DNA from: Pseudomonas floridensis
GTDB lineage: Bacteria; Pseudomonadota; Gammaproteobacteria; Pseudomonadales; Pseudomonadaceae
Assembly: GCF_002087235.1 (NCBI RefSeq)
Contig: NZ_MUIO01000038.1
Span: 1-38,262, forward strand
Reading direction: 5' to 3'
DNA: 38,262 nucleotides
The notes beneath the pieces were generated by a model. That model had not been told where the DNA came from. It worked only from the letters and a program-made list of their open reading frames with translations, and ran no database searches. The translations under genes and the position numbers were made by a program. Positions within the stretch are counted from its first letter, which is position 1, and each line of letters starts with the position of its first letter. Shown piece after piece: positions 8,386 through 16,578 of the stretch.

Positions 8386-9597
8386 ATGTCGAAGAAATCC
8401 CGCTCGAAAATCTGGTTTCTCGTCCACAGCTGGCTGGCCCTGCCCATCTGGTTTTTTGTGCTGATCGTCTGCGTGACCGGCACGCTGGCAGTAGTCAGCA
8501 AGGAAATCATGTGGCTAGCCAATCCGGAAATGCGCGACAACCCGCCGTCCGACACCGCCGAACGCATGAGTTTCGAACAGATCCGCGCCACCATCGAACG
8601 CAACGAACCGGACCTGATCGTCGGCACGATCATGCAGCCCGACGGCGATTACTTCGCGTTGAGCGTATTCGTGACCTATCCCGACGGCCGGTCGGTCCCA
8701 GCCTACGTCAACCCGTATACCGGGGTCATTCAGGGCCTGACGCCATCGTTCGATTTCCGCCGCTTCACCCGCGCACTGCATGGCTGGTGGCTGGTGCCGT
8801 TCACCAACGGCTATTCGTGGGGCTGGTATCTGGTGTCGATTCTCGGCCTGCCGCTGCTGGCCTCGCTAGTGACCGGGCTGGTGGTCTACAAGAAATTCTG
8901 GAAGGGTTTTTTCAAACCGCTGAGGTTCAGCCAGGGCCCGCGCATTTTCTGGGGCGATCTGCACCGGCTCAGCGGCGTGTGGTCGATCTGGTTTATCGCG
9001 GTCATCTCCATCACCGGCACCTGGTTTCTGATCCAGGCGATTCTCGGCGACAACCAGATCAGCATTTCCAGCCGCTCTCAGGTGGCGTCTATCATCCCCC
9101 ACAGCGCCGTGCCACTGACCGCCGATGGCAGCCCCGCGCCCACCATCAGCCTGGAAAAAGCCGTGGAAATCGCCAAGGAGCGCATTCCAGGCCTGGAAGC
9201 GAGCTTCATCACGCCCCCGTTCAATGCCTACAGCAACATGCAGGTCGGCGGACGCAGCTGGTATCCGCTGATGTACCAGACGGCCGAGATCAATCCGTAC
9301 AGCGGTGAAATCGCCGCCTCGCATCTGCTCTCGGACCGCAACAAGCTGGAGTTCGTGACCGAATCCATGCGCCCGCTGCACACCGGCGATTTCGGTGGCA
9401 TCTGGATCAAGCTGATCTGGGCGTTCTTCGGGCTGGTGCTGAGCATGATGGTGCTCAGTGGCCTGCTGATCTGGAGCAAGCGCACCGCGCTGGCCACCCT
9501 CAACGCCCTCAAGCGCGAAGCCAAAGCCCATCCGGACAGTCTGCGGCCACCTCAACGGCCGCCGCTGGCGACCGGCACTGCGGAGAACAACCTGTGA
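8386..9597 (+). CDS. fpvG: FpvG: inner-membrane PepSY-type reductase for ferripyoverdine
   Basis: 403 residues from ATG 8386; a GTG 21 nt upstream (8365) is an alternative and neither has a strong ribosome-binding site. It has a PepSY/PiuB layout: a first membrane segment near residues 14-36 (WFLVHSWLALPIW), a large periplasmic part, then further segments around residues 148-168, 205-225 and 340-365. Histidines flank the segments (ALHGWW, LHRLSG, LHTGDF), as in PepSY membrane reductases. Known: P. aeruginosa FpvG is needed to reduce iron in ferripyoverdine in the periplasm. It heads an eight-gene cluster in the P. aeruginosa order fpvGHJKCDEF, and its stop overlaps the fpvH start (GTGA). Confidence 0.9.
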   Translation: MSKKSRSKIWFLVHSWLALPIWFFVLIVCVTGTLAVVSKEIMWLANPEMRDNPPSDTAERMSFEQIRATIERNEPDLIVGTIMQPDGDYFALSVFVTYPDGRSVPAYVNPYTGVIQGLTPSFDFRRFTRALHGWWLVPFTNGYSWGWYLVSILGLPLLASLVTGLVVYKKFWKGFFKPLRFSQGPRIFWGDLHRLSGVWSIWFIAVISITGTWFLIQAILGDNQISISSRSQVASIIPHSAVPLTADGSPAPTISLEKAVEIAKERIPGLEASFITPPFNAYSNMQVGGRSWYPLMYQTAEINPYSGEIAASHLLSDRNKLEFVTESMRPLHTGDFGGIWIKLIWAFFGLVLSMMVLSGLLIWSKRTALATLNALKREAKAHPDSLRPPQRPPLATGTAENNL

Positions 9598-10136
9598 GCA
9601 AGGTCGCCGTCGCCCAACCCGTTTCGTCATTGAGCCGTTTCTGGCACAAATGGCGTTTCCACATCAACGTGCTGCTGATCCTGATTCCGCTCGGTTTCAT
9701 GCCCAAATACTTTGCCGACAACGCCCTGGATCGCGGCGACAAGGGCCTTGGCCAGCGTGACGTCGGCGAAGTTCAGGTCGGTCCGTGGAGCCTGCGCCTG
9801 GCCGAAGACCGCAACGAAGCGCCCCGTCTGTCCGGCCCGTCCGGCTACATGAAAAGCTTCAACGCCGCGCTGTGCAACGCCTGTATCGACCGGGTCAAGG
9901 CCACGTACCTGCGTATCGGCAAACCCCGCAGCCTGCGTACCGCTGGCGTGATTTTCTTTGGCGGCGGCTACCGCATGAGCGCCTTCATGCAGATTCCGGA
10001 AACCACCAGCCCGGATTCCGAGCTGTGGATCACCCTGGAAGGCTGGGACGGTTCCGTGCATCAGACTTCCATTCCCCTGCAACAGGCCTCGCCCGCCACC
10101 GTGGCCTGGCTGAAAAAACAAGGAGCCAAACCATGA
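9594..10136 (+). CDS. fpvH: FpvH: membrane-anchored accessory protein for pyoverdine iron release
   Basis: 180 residues starting at a GTG that overlaps the fpvG TGA. One membrane segment lies at about residues 22-40 (FHINVLLILIPLGFMP); the remainder is probably periplasmic and includes a CNAC pair near residue 93. I recognise no enzyme motif. The identity rests on position directly after fpvG and on size. Known: in P. aeruginosa FpvH aids FpvG in freeing iron from pyoverdine, while its biochemical role is unsettled. The CxxC-like pair could bind metal or be redox active; that is inference. Confidence 0.85.
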   Translation: MSKVAVAQPVSSLSRFWHKWRFHINVLLILIPLGFMPKYFADNALDRGDKGLGQRDVGEVQVGPWSLRLAEDRNEAPRLSGPSGYMKSFNAALCNACIDRVKATYLRIGKPRSLRTAGVIFFGGGYRMSAFMQIPETTSPDSELWITLEGWDGSVHQTSIPLQQASPATVAWLKKQGAKP

Positions 10137-10471
10137 ATGCCCGCTTCTCCCTGCGGCGGCTGACGGCCGCTGCGCTCTGCCTGCTCGGCCTGAGCCTGAG
10201 TCCCTATGCGCTGGCGCACAACCCGATGTGTGAGTGCAAACAGATCGACAATGAACAGATTCGCTGCACCGGCGGTTTTTCCGATGGCAGCGGTGCACCG
10301 GGCGTGACCCTGGATGTGATCGGCTACGACGAGACCATTCTGGTGCCCGGCAAGCTGGGTGAGGACTCCACCGTCACCTTCAAGCGCCCTGCCTCGGAGT
10401 TCTACGTGCTGTTCGATGCCGGCCCCGGCCACGTCGTGGAAATCGATCAAGCGGATATCCCGGCCCCATGA
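10133..10471 (+). CDS. fpvJ: FpvJ: small periplasmic protein of the pyoverdine iron-release cluster
   Basis: 112 residues with a clear signal peptide (basic NARFSLRR, hydrophobic core, probable cleavage after YALA near residue 28). The mature protein begins HNPMCECKQ, a His/Met/Cys-rich start that could bind a metal, and otherwise looks like a small beta-rich domain. AGGAG stands 7-8 nt before the ATG, which overlaps the fpvH stop (ATGA); its own stop overlaps the fpvK start the same way. The FpvJ assignment rests on position and size. Known: in P. aeruginosa fpvJ and fpvK accompany fpvGH and raise the efficiency of iron release. Confidence 0.82.
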   Translation: MNARFSLRRLTAAALCLLGLSLSPYALAHNPMCECKQIDNEQIRCTGGFSDGSGAPGVTLDVIGYDETILVPGKLGEDSTVTFKRPASEFYVLFDAGPGHVVEIDQADIPAP

Positions 10472-11037
10472 GTGCACCGACGAGGCAGATCGTCCGTCCG
10501 GCCGGTGCCGGACATGAAACCCTTTACGTGCTGCTGTTGTGCCTGCTGATTCTGGCGCTCGCCGCAGGTGTGGTCAGCCTGCATGGCGAAAACCACGACG
10601 CGCACAGCGTGGCCAGCCATCAACTGGATGCCCGGCGCGACCTGACGGCTGCCGAACAGGGCATTTACGCCGACCTGCGCGTGACGGGTGATGAAATTCG
10701 CCTGCTGATTCAGGAACAGTCGACGCCCGTCACGCCGCAGCAATTGGGCGACGAAGGTTTTGCGCCGTTTGCCGAAGACGCCAGTTCGGTCAGCCGTGGC
10801 GCTCATGCGTGGCAGATGCTGGAGCAGTCCTATCTGGGGCTGAGCCAGTCGCCTGACGTGGCGGGCTCGTTTCTGATGCGCATCGGCTCGACGCAGGACG
10901 GCCAGGCCGACATCTGGATCAACCGCACGGCCACGACTGCGCCGACCGATCTCAGCGACAAGACCCTGATCGACAACGGCTGGCGGCAGGTCGTCGCGCA
11001 ATTCGATGCCGGCGTGACCCGCCAGCATCAGCACTGA
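10468..11037 (+). CDS. fpvK: FpvK: single-pass membrane protein of the pyoverdine iron-release cluster
   Basis: 189 residues with one hydrophobic segment at about 18-38 (LYVLLLCLLILALAAGVV) after a short cytoplasmic N-terminus, so most of it should face the periplasm. The region just after the membrane segment is His-rich (HGENHDAHSVASH), and the protein ends HQH; metal contact is possible but unproven. I recognise no catalytic motif. The start overlaps the fpvJ stop (ATGA). A 25-nt gap separates it from fpvC, the only clear gap inside the cluster. Named by position relative to P. aeruginosa fpvK. Confidence 0.82.
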   Translation: MSAPTRQIVRPAGAGHETLYVLLLCLLILALAAGVVSLHGENHDAHSVASHQLDARRDLTAAEQGIYADLRVTGDEIRLLIQEQSTPVTPQQLGDEGFAPFAEDASSVSRGAHAWQMLEQSYLGLSQSPDVAGSFLMRIGSTQDGQADIWINRTATTAPTDLSDKTLIDNGWRQVVAQFDAGVTRQHQH

Positions 11038-11062
11038 ACCAACCAGAGAAGACAGCTCGCCC

Positions 11063-11995
11063 ATGCCTATTTCTTTCAAACGCCGTCCCTTGTTGCGCGC
11101 CCTGCTGATCAGCCTGTGCGCCACGCTGCTTGCGCCGCTGAGCCACGCTGCCGACCCGGCCAAGCGCCTGCGCATTGGGATTACCCTGCATCCGTACTAC
11201 AGCTACGTGAGCAATATCGTCGGCGACAAGGCCGAGGTCGTGCCACTGATTCCGGCGGGCTTCAACCCGCACGCCTACGAACCCCGCGCCGAAGACATCA
11301 AACGTATCGGCTCGCTGGACGTGATCGTACTCAATGGCGTTGGTCATGACGACTTCGCCGACCGAATGATCGCTGCCAGTGAAACGCCGGATATCAAGAC
11401 CATCGAAGCCAACGCCGATGTCCCGCTGCTGGCAGCCACCGGCGTGGCGGCGCGTGGCGCGGGTAAAGTAGTCAATCCGCACACCTTTCTGTCGATCAGC
11501 GCCTCCATCGCGCAGGTCAACAACATCGCCCGCGAACTGGGCAAGCTCGACCCGGATAACGCCAGGACCTACACCGCCAACGCTCGCGCCTACGGCAAGC
11601 GGCTGCGGCAGATGCGCGCCGATGCCCTGGCCAAACTGACCAAGGCGCCTAACGCGGACCTGCGCGTGGCCACCGTCCATGCCGCCTACGATTACCTGTT
11701 GCGCGAGTTCGGCCTGGAAGTCACCGCCGTGGTAGAACCGGCCCACGGCATCGAACCAAGCCCGAGCCAGTTGAAAAAGACCATCGATCAACTGCGCGAG
11801 CTGGACGTTAAGGTGATCTTCTCGGAGATGGACTTCCCTTCCACCTACGTCGACACCATTCAGCGTGAATCCGGGGTCAGGCTGTACCCGCTGTCACACA
11901 TTTCATACGGCGAATACAGCGCCGACAAGTACGAAAAGGAAATGGCCGGCAACCTCGACACCGTGGTCCGCGCCATTCAGGAGGCAGGCGCATGA
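11063..11995 (+). CDS. fpvC: FpvC: periplasmic metal-binding protein, ZnuA/TroA type
   Basis: 310 residues with a signal peptide cleaved near residue 29 (LSHA|AD). Family marks are NPHAYEP at about 69-75, a second His region (NPHTFLS), a long linking helix and VEPAHGIEPSPSQL, typical of cluster A-I (ZnuA/TroA) binding proteins. Known: P. aeruginosa FpvC receives iron released from ferripyoverdine and acts as a periplasmic iron chaperone. The ATPase, permease and a second binding protein follow. The upstream ribosome-binding site is weak (AGAGAAGA, somewhat distant). A zinc or manganese role would be the default without this context, but the operon makes iron likelier. Confidence 0.9.
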   Translation: MPISFKRRPLLRALLISLCATLLAPLSHAADPAKRLRIGITLHPYYSYVSNIVGDKAEVVPLIPAGFNPHAYEPRAEDIKRIGSLDVIVLNGVGHDDFADRMIAASETPDIKTIEANADVPLLAATGVAARGAGKVVNPHTFLSISASIAQVNNIARELGKLDPDNARTYTANARAYGKRLRQMRADALAKLTKAPNADLRVATVHAAYDYLLREFGLEVTAVVEPAHGIEPSPSQLKKTIDQLRELDVKVIFSEMDFPSTYVDTIQRESGVRLYPLSHISYGEYSADKYEKEMAGNLDTVVRAIQEAGA

Positions 11996-12756
11996 CGGTT
12001 GCCCAGAGTCTCAAGATTGCGCATCAGGGCCCAGGTATCGAATTCAGCGATGTGAGCCTGACGCTGGGCCGCACCACCATCCTCGACCGCATTCGATTCA
12101 ACGTCCGCGCCGGCAGCGTGCACGCGCTGGTAGGCCCAAACGGCGGCGGCAAGAGCTCGCTGATCAAGACCCTGCTCGGCCAGACCCCGCATCAGGGCCA
12201 ACTCAGCCTGCAATGGCCTGGCTCGCCCGGCCTGATCGGCTACGTGCCGCAGGCGCTGGAGTTCGACCGTGGGCTGCCCATGACGGTCGATGATTTCATG
12301 GCTGCCATGTGTCAGCGACGCCCGGCGTTTCTGGGCCTGTCGAAGCACTACGCCGCCGCGATCGGCGAGGCGCTGGAGCGGGTCGGCATGCAGGACAAGC
12401 GCAAGCGCCGCATGGGTGCGCTGTCCGGTGGCGAGCGGCAGCGTGTGCTGTTGGCGCAAGGCCTGATCCCGGCACCGCAATTGCTGGTGCTGGACGAACC
12501 GATGTCGGCGCTCGACGAAGCCGGCATTCAGGTGTTCGAGCGGCTGCTGGGCGACTGGCGACGGGCCGGTATCACCGTGCTGTGGATCGAACATGATCTG
12601 GAAGCGGTCAAGCGTCTTGCCGATCAGGTAACGGGGCTGAATCGCAGAGTGCTGTTCGATGAACCGGCACATGCCGCACTGACGCCGGAACGGCTGCTGA
12701 CCCTGTTTTCGGCGCACCCGCGCACCGCCGATGGCAAGACCGGGAGCGGTGCGTAA
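11992..12756 (+). CDS. fpvD: FpvD: ABC transporter ATPase
   Basis: 254 residues. Walker A is GPNGGGKSS (about 48-56), the ABC signature LSGGERQR starts at 144, Walker B is LLVLDEP (about 164-170) and the switch His is in WIEHDLE. It belongs to the metal-uptake ABC group that pairs with ZnuB-like permeases. A strong AGGAGG precedes the ATG, which overlaps the fpvC stop by 4 nt; its own TAA overlaps the fpvE ATG by 1 nt. It powers uptake, through FpvE, of iron delivered by FpvC or FpvF. Confidence 0.93.
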   Translation: MTVAQSLKIAHQGPGIEFSDVSLTLGRTTILDRIRFNVRAGSVHALVGPNGGGKSSLIKTLLGQTPHQGQLSLQWPGSPGLIGYVPQALEFDRGLPMTVDDFMAAMCQRRPAFLGLSKHYAAAIGEALERVGMQDKRKRRMGALSGGERQRVLLAQGLIPAPQLLVLDEPMSALDEAGIQVFERLLGDWRRAGITVLWIEHDLEAVKRLADQVTGLNRRVLFDEPAHAALTPERLLTLFSAHPRTADGKTGSGA

Positions 12757-13655
12757 TGGATTACGAGAGCTTTCGACTGTTCATACAAGGCCTGGCTTCG
12801 TCCGGCTATCTGCCAGAAGCGCTGGCCTACGGCTTCGTGGTCAACGCCCTGCTTGCCGGTCTGCTGATCGGCCCGGTGCTGGGCGGTCTGGGTACGCTGG
12901 TGGTGGTGAAGCGCTTCGCGTTCTTTTCCGAAGCGGTCGGCCACGCAGCGCTGACAGGCGTCGCCATTGGCATCCTGCTCGGTGAACCCTACACCGGCCC
13001 GTACGGCAGCCTGTTCGGTTACTGCCTGCTGTTCGGCATCGTGCTCAACTACCTGCGTAACCGCACCGGTCTGGCGCCGGACACGCTGATCGGCGTGTTC
13101 CTGTCCGTCTCGCTGGCACTCGGCGCCAGCCTGCTGCTGGTGCTGGCCGGCAAGATCAACGTGCACATTCTGGAAAACGTCCTGTTCGGTTCGGTGCTGA
13201 CTGTCAACGGTAATGACCTGTCGGTATTGCTGATCGTCGGCTCGTTGGTCATGGGCCTGAGCCTGCCGCTGTACAACCGCATCATGCTCGCCAGCTTCAA
13301 TCCGCAACTGGCCGCCGTGCGTGGCGTCGCGGTGAAGTCGCTGGATTACCTGTTCGTGATTCTGGTGACGCTGATCACGGTTGCCGCCGTGAAGGTCATC
13401 GGCGCGATTCTGGTCGGCGCGCTGCTGGTGATTCCGGCGGCCGCCGCGCGCCTGCTGAGCCAGTCGCTAAAGGGCTTTTTCTGGATATCGGTCGCCATTG
13501 CCACCATCAGCACCCTGTGCGGCATCCTGCTGCCCATCGTCTTCGACCTGCCCGTACCGTCCGGCGCAGCGATCATTCTGGTGGCTGGCATTGCCTTCGC
13601 CCTCGCCGCCATCGCTCGCGGCACGCTGCCCAGCCTCAAAGGAAATATCGGATAA
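12756..13655 (+). CDS. fpvE: FpvE: ABC transporter permease, ZnuB/ABC-3 family
   Basis: 299 residues, almost entirely hydrophobic with about eight or nine membrane segments, the pattern of metal ABC-3 permeases. The motif GGLGTLVVVKRFAFFSEAVGHAALTGVA near residues 43-72 is the usual start of this family, and GALLVIPAAAARLLS later is the region that contacts the ATPase. It is joined to fpvD by a TAATG overlap and to fpvF with no gap (TAA then ATG), so the three are one translational unit. It forms the inner-membrane channel for iron freed from pyoverdine. Confidence 0.93.
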   Translation: MDYESFRLFIQGLASSGYLPEALAYGFVVNALLAGLLIGPVLGGLGTLVVVKRFAFFSEAVGHAALTGVAIGILLGEPYTGPYGSLFGYCLLFGIVLNYLRNRTGLAPDTLIGVFLSVSLALGASLLLVLAGKINVHILENVLFGSVLTVNGNDLSVLLIVGSLVMGLSLPLYNRIMLASFNPQLAAVRGVAVKSLDYLFVILVTLITVAAVKVIGAILVGALLVIPAAAARLLSQSLKGFFWISVAIATISTLCGILLPIVFDLPVPSGAAIILVAGIAFALAAIARGTLPSLKGNIG

Positions 13656-14561
13656 ATGTTCACTTTGCGACGTATCACCCTGGCGCTGGCGCTGACCGGC
13701 ATGCTCTGCAACACGCTGTCCGCAGCCGAAGCGCAAACGTCAGACGCTCAGCCTGTGAAAGTGCTGGCCAGCCTGCCCATCACCTATGGATTGGGGCAGA
13801 TTCTGCTCAAGGACAGCGGCGTAGTGCTGGAACGTGCCGCCGCCAATCTGCCCGGCTCACGTCAGACCGCCTATTTCACCGGACGTGGTGCAGATGCCCT
13901 GCGCGGGCTGGCGGTCGAAGCTGACGCAGTGATCGGGCTGCGCTCGATCTGGGCCGATGACCCGCTTTACCCGAATGCCCGGCGCAGCAACATACGCATC
14001 GTCGAAATCGACGCGGCACGTCCGGTGGATGGCAGCCTGCCGGGCATTGCGGTGCAACCGGGCCAGGGCGTCGATGGCCTGAACAGTCAGCCGTGGCTGG
14101 CAAGCAACAACATGGGGCGCATGGCCGATGTACTGGCGGCAGACCTGGTACGTCTGGCACCGGCCGCCAAGTCGAAGATCGAAAGCAACCTGGCCACGCT
14201 CAAGCAGCAACTGCTCAAGCTAAGCGCCCGCAGCGAAGCGAGCCTGGCCAGTGCCGACAACCTGAGCGTGGTGAGCCTGTCAGACCGGTTCAGTTATCTG
14301 ATCAGCGGCCTGAACCTGGAGCTGATCGACAGTCAGGTGCTGACCGATGAGCAATGGACGCCAGAGGCTTTGAAGAAACTGACGACGATGCTGAAGGATA
14401 GCGACGTGGCGCTGGTGCTCGACCACCGCCAGCCACCCGAGCCGGTCAAGGCCGCGATTGCCGAAGCAGGAAGCCAATTGCTGGTGCTGGGGATTGATGG
14501 AACGGATCCGCTGGCTGAACTGCAAGGGGATATCGAGCAGATTATTGCGGCGCTGAAATAA
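13656..14561 (+). CDS. fpvF: FpvF: second periplasmic substrate-binding protein
   Basis: 301 residues with a signal peptide (MFTLRRITLALALTG, cleavage near residue 24-27). The fold looks like the same ZnuA/TroA class as FpvC (KVLASLPITYG start, SQPWLASNNMGRMADVLAADL in the middle, repeated DxALVLDH near the end), but the NPHAYEP His motif of FpvC is missing. Known: in P. aeruginosa FpvF binds pyoverdine or ferripyoverdine and contacts FpvC. Loss of metal-ligand histidines fits binding of the siderophore rather than free metal; that is inference. AAGGA stands about 11 nt before the ATG. The gene is followed by a strong hairpin terminator. Confidence 0.88.
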   Translation: MFTLRRITLALALTGMLCNTLSAAEAQTSDAQPVKVLASLPITYGLGQILLKDSGVVLERAAANLPGSRQTAYFTGRGADALRGLAVEADAVIGLRSIWADDPLYPNARRSNIRIVEIDAARPVDGSLPGIAVQPGQGVDGLNSQPWLASNNMGRMADVLAADLVRLAPAAKSKIESNLATLKQQLLKLSARSEASLASADNLSVVSLSDRFSYLISGLNLELIDSQVLTDEQWTPEALKKLTTMLKDSDVALVLDHRQPPEPVKAAIAEAGSQLLVLGIDGTDPLAELQGDIEQIIAALK

Positions 14562-14625
14562 CGCTGGCTGCCGTCCTGACAGACCTGATCAGTCGGGCCA
14601 ACGGGGCGGTGGCCGATCACCAGGA

Positions 14626-14660
14626 CAAAACCCGGTGGAACCTGGCTCCACCGGGTTTTG
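14626..14660. terminator. Bidirectional terminator between fpvF and mbtH
   Basis: A perfect 14-bp stem (14626-14639 with 14647-14660) surrounds a 7-nt loop. One arm begins CAAAACCC and the other ends GGGTTTTG, so a U-run follows the stem on either strand. It sits between the convergent fpvF and mbtH-like genes and can stop both transcripts. Confidence 0.9.
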
Positions 14661-14676
14661 CATGTCTACGTGCGAA

Positions 14677-14904
14677 TCAGTGGCTGACGGCCGCCTGTGC
14701 TTCCATCTTCTGGCGCAGGCTCAGCGGGCGCATATCGGTCCAGACTTCTTCGATGTAGGCCAGGCATTCTTTCTTGAAGCCACTCTTGCCCACGGTGCGC
14801 CAGCCGTTGGGGATGGCTTTGTAGTCGGGCCAGATCGAGTACTGCTCTTCGTGGTTGACCACTACTTGAAAGACGATGTCTTCCCGGTCGAATACTGAAG
14901 TCAT
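14677..14904 (-). CDS. MbtH-like protein, NRPS adenylation partner
   Basis: 75 residues matching the MbtH signature: [37 protein letters not shown]. Known: MbtH-like proteins bind adenylation domains and are needed for their folding or activity; in P. aeruginosa the homologue PA2412 is needed for normal pyoverdine production. GGAG lies about 7 nt before the ATG. A PvdS box starts at the end of pvdH (14964-14987), so it can be transcribed on its own as well as with pvdH. Its 3' end faces the fpvF terminator. Confidence 0.96.
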   Translation of the reverse strand: MTSVFDREDIVFQVVVNHEEQYSIWPDYKAIPNGWRTVGKSGFKKECLAYIEEVWTDMRPLSLRQKMEAQAAVSH

Positions 14905-14963
14905 TGTTGCTCTCCATGAGGTTCAGCGCCGCCGTGCCAATTCATGGCGGCTATAGGGATTGA

Positions 14964-14987
14964 ACGTATCGCTACGTGAATAAATTA
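14964..14987 (-). promoter_or_regulatory. PvdS (IS-box) promoter of the MbtH-like gene
   Basis: The minus strand reads TAATT (14987-14983), 16 nt, CGT (14966-14964). The -35 half overlaps the pvdH stop codon (TAA at 14987-14985). The -10 half is about 60 nt before the mbtH start. Spacing matches the boxes before pvdG, pvdH and the SyrP-like gene. Confidence 0.72.
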
Positions 14988-16397
14988 AAGCTGAGCGACT
15001 GCAGCGTTCAGCGCACGGCCGAAAATGTCGGCCACTTCGTCGATCTGCGCGGCAGTGATTACCAGAGGCGGCAGGAAGCGCACGACGCTGCCGTGCCGAC
15101 CACCCAGCTCCAGGATCAGACCGCGCTTGAGGCATTCGCGCTGGATCAGCGGCGCCAGCCGTGCAAATACAGGTGGATGGCCCTGTGCGTCACGGGCACC
15201 GGCTGGATCGACCAGTTCGACGCCCAGCATCAGACCGCGCCCACGAATGTCGCCCAACTGCGGAAAATCGCGTTGCAGTTCGCGCAGGTGCGCAACCAGG
15301 CGTGCGCCCATCGCCGTGGCGTGTTCGCAGACGTTGTGTTCCTTGAGATAGCGTATCACCGCCGAACCGGCGGCCATCGCCATCTGGTTGCCTCGGAAAG
15401 TCCCGGCGTGAGCGCCTGGCAGCCAGGTGTCGAGCCATTGCCGATAGACCACCACCGCCAGCGGCAAACTGCCACCAATGGCTTTGGACATCACCACTAC
15501 GTCAGGAATGATCCCGGCGTGTTCGAAGGCAAACATCTTGCCGGTGCGGGCGAAACCGCTCTGGATTTCGTCGACGATCAGCGCCACACCGGCGTTTTCC
15601 GTGATGCGGCGAACGCCACGCAGCCAGTCCAGATCAGCCGGAATCACCCCGCCCTCGCCCTGCACCACTTCAACGATGACCGCTGCAGGCAGTTGCACAC
15701 CGGCTTCCGGATCGTTGAGCAGGTTTTCCAGGTAATGCAGATTGGCTTTCACACCCTGCGCACCGCCAAGCCCGAAGGGGCAGCGATAGTCGTAGGGATA
15801 CGGCAGAAATTGCACGCCGGTGCTGAGCAGCGCGCCCAGCGGTTTTTTCGGCCCCAGGCTGCCCATCAGACTCAGCGCGCCCTGGCTCATGCCGTGGTAA
15901 CCGCCCTGAAACGACAGCACTGTGCTGCGTCCGGTCGCGGTCCGCACCAGTTTCAACGCAGCTTCAACGGCATCGGTGCCAGTAGGGCCGCAGAACTGGA
16001 TCCGTGCTTCTCGGGCCAGTTCTTCCGGCAACAGACCGAACAGGTCCTGTACGAATTGATCCTTGACCGGTGTGGTGAGGTCCAGTGTGTGCAGCGGCAG
16101 CTCATCGCTGATGACCTGCTGAATCGCCTCGATCACCACCGCGTGATTATGCCCCAGCGCCAGCGTACCGGCGCCCGCCAGACAGTCGATGAAACGTCGG
16201 CCTTCGACGTCCTCGACATGAATACCCTTGGCGCGCTTGAGGGCCAGGGGAATACGCCGTGGGTAGCTGCGGGCATTGGACTCCTGGCGACTCTGCCGCG
16301 CCAGCAAGGGCGACTCGTCGAACTGGTAGAGCGTCTCGACCGGAGCCGGGACAACCCGTGCCGGCTGATCATCGATGAACCTGGTAGCGACTGACAT
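14985..16397 (-). CDS. pvdH: PvdH: L-2,4-diaminobutyrate:2-oxoglutarate aminotransferase
   Basis: 470 residues from ATG 16397 (about 469 in P. aeruginosa), class III PLP aminotransferase. PLP-binding Lys305 is in VVVMSKAIGGSLP; the upstream VDEIQSGFARTG carries the PLP-ring Asp; CGPTGTDAVEAALKL binds the phosphate. Reaction: L-aspartate-beta-semialdehyde plus glutamate gives L-2,4-diaminobutyrate, used by the last PvdL module for the chromophore. GAGG about 9 nt upstream supports this start. The frame is open a further 52 codons upstream, but that stretch holds the PvdS promoter (16502-16525), so the longer start is unlikely. It lies downstream of pvdL on the same strand with a 181-nt gap. 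Confidence 0.95.
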   Translation of the reverse strand: MSVATRFIDDQPARVVPAPVETLYQFDESPLLARQSRQESNARSYPRRIPLALKRAKGIHVEDVEGRRFIDCLAGAGTLALGHNHAVVIEAIQQVISDELPLHTLDLTTPVKDQFVQDLFGLLPEELAREARIQFCGPTGTDAVEAALKLVRTATGRSTVLSFQGGYHGMSQGALSLMGSLGPKKPLGALLSTGVQFLPYPYDYRCPFGLGGAQGVKANLHYLENLLNDPEAGVQLPAAVIVEVVQGEGGVIPADLDWLRGVRRITENAGVALIVDEIQSGFARTGKMFAFEHAGIIPDVVVMSKAIGGSLPLAVVVYRQWLDTWLPGAHAGTFRGNQMAMAAGSAVIRYLKEHNVCEHATAMGARLVAHLRELQRDFPQLGDIRGRGLMLGVELVDPAGARDAQGHPPVFARLAPLIQRECLKRGLILELGGRHGSVVRFLPPLVITAAQIDEVADIFGRALNAAVAQL

Positions 16398-16501
16398 CTG
16401 TGCAACCCTCAATACGCTGTCTGATGAGCGAAACCGTTGAATGGCCCGAGTCGGCAGGCTGCCAGACCCAACGACCCAGACATTTATTCCTTCCCTTGAA
16501 A

Positions 16502-16525
16502 ACGCGCCAGCAGCCTGCGGATTTA
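16502..16525 (-). promoter_or_regulatory. PvdS (IS-box) promoter of pvdH
   Basis: The minus strand has TAAAT (16525-16521), exactly 16 nt, then CGT (16504-16502), a perfect match to the PvdS core consensus. It lies in the pvdL-pvdH gap, about 105 nt before the pvdH start, so pvdH need not depend on read-through of the 13-kb pvdL gene. Confidence 0.82.
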
Positions 16526-16578
16526 CACCCGACAACAGGTTTTTCGTCCGCAACGCCGATGGCCCGACGGCAGGCTGA

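Noticed and set aside
16398..16553. 52-codon N-terminal extension of PvdH
   Set aside because: It would cover the PvdS promoter and exceed the family length; ATG 16397 has a ribosome-binding site.
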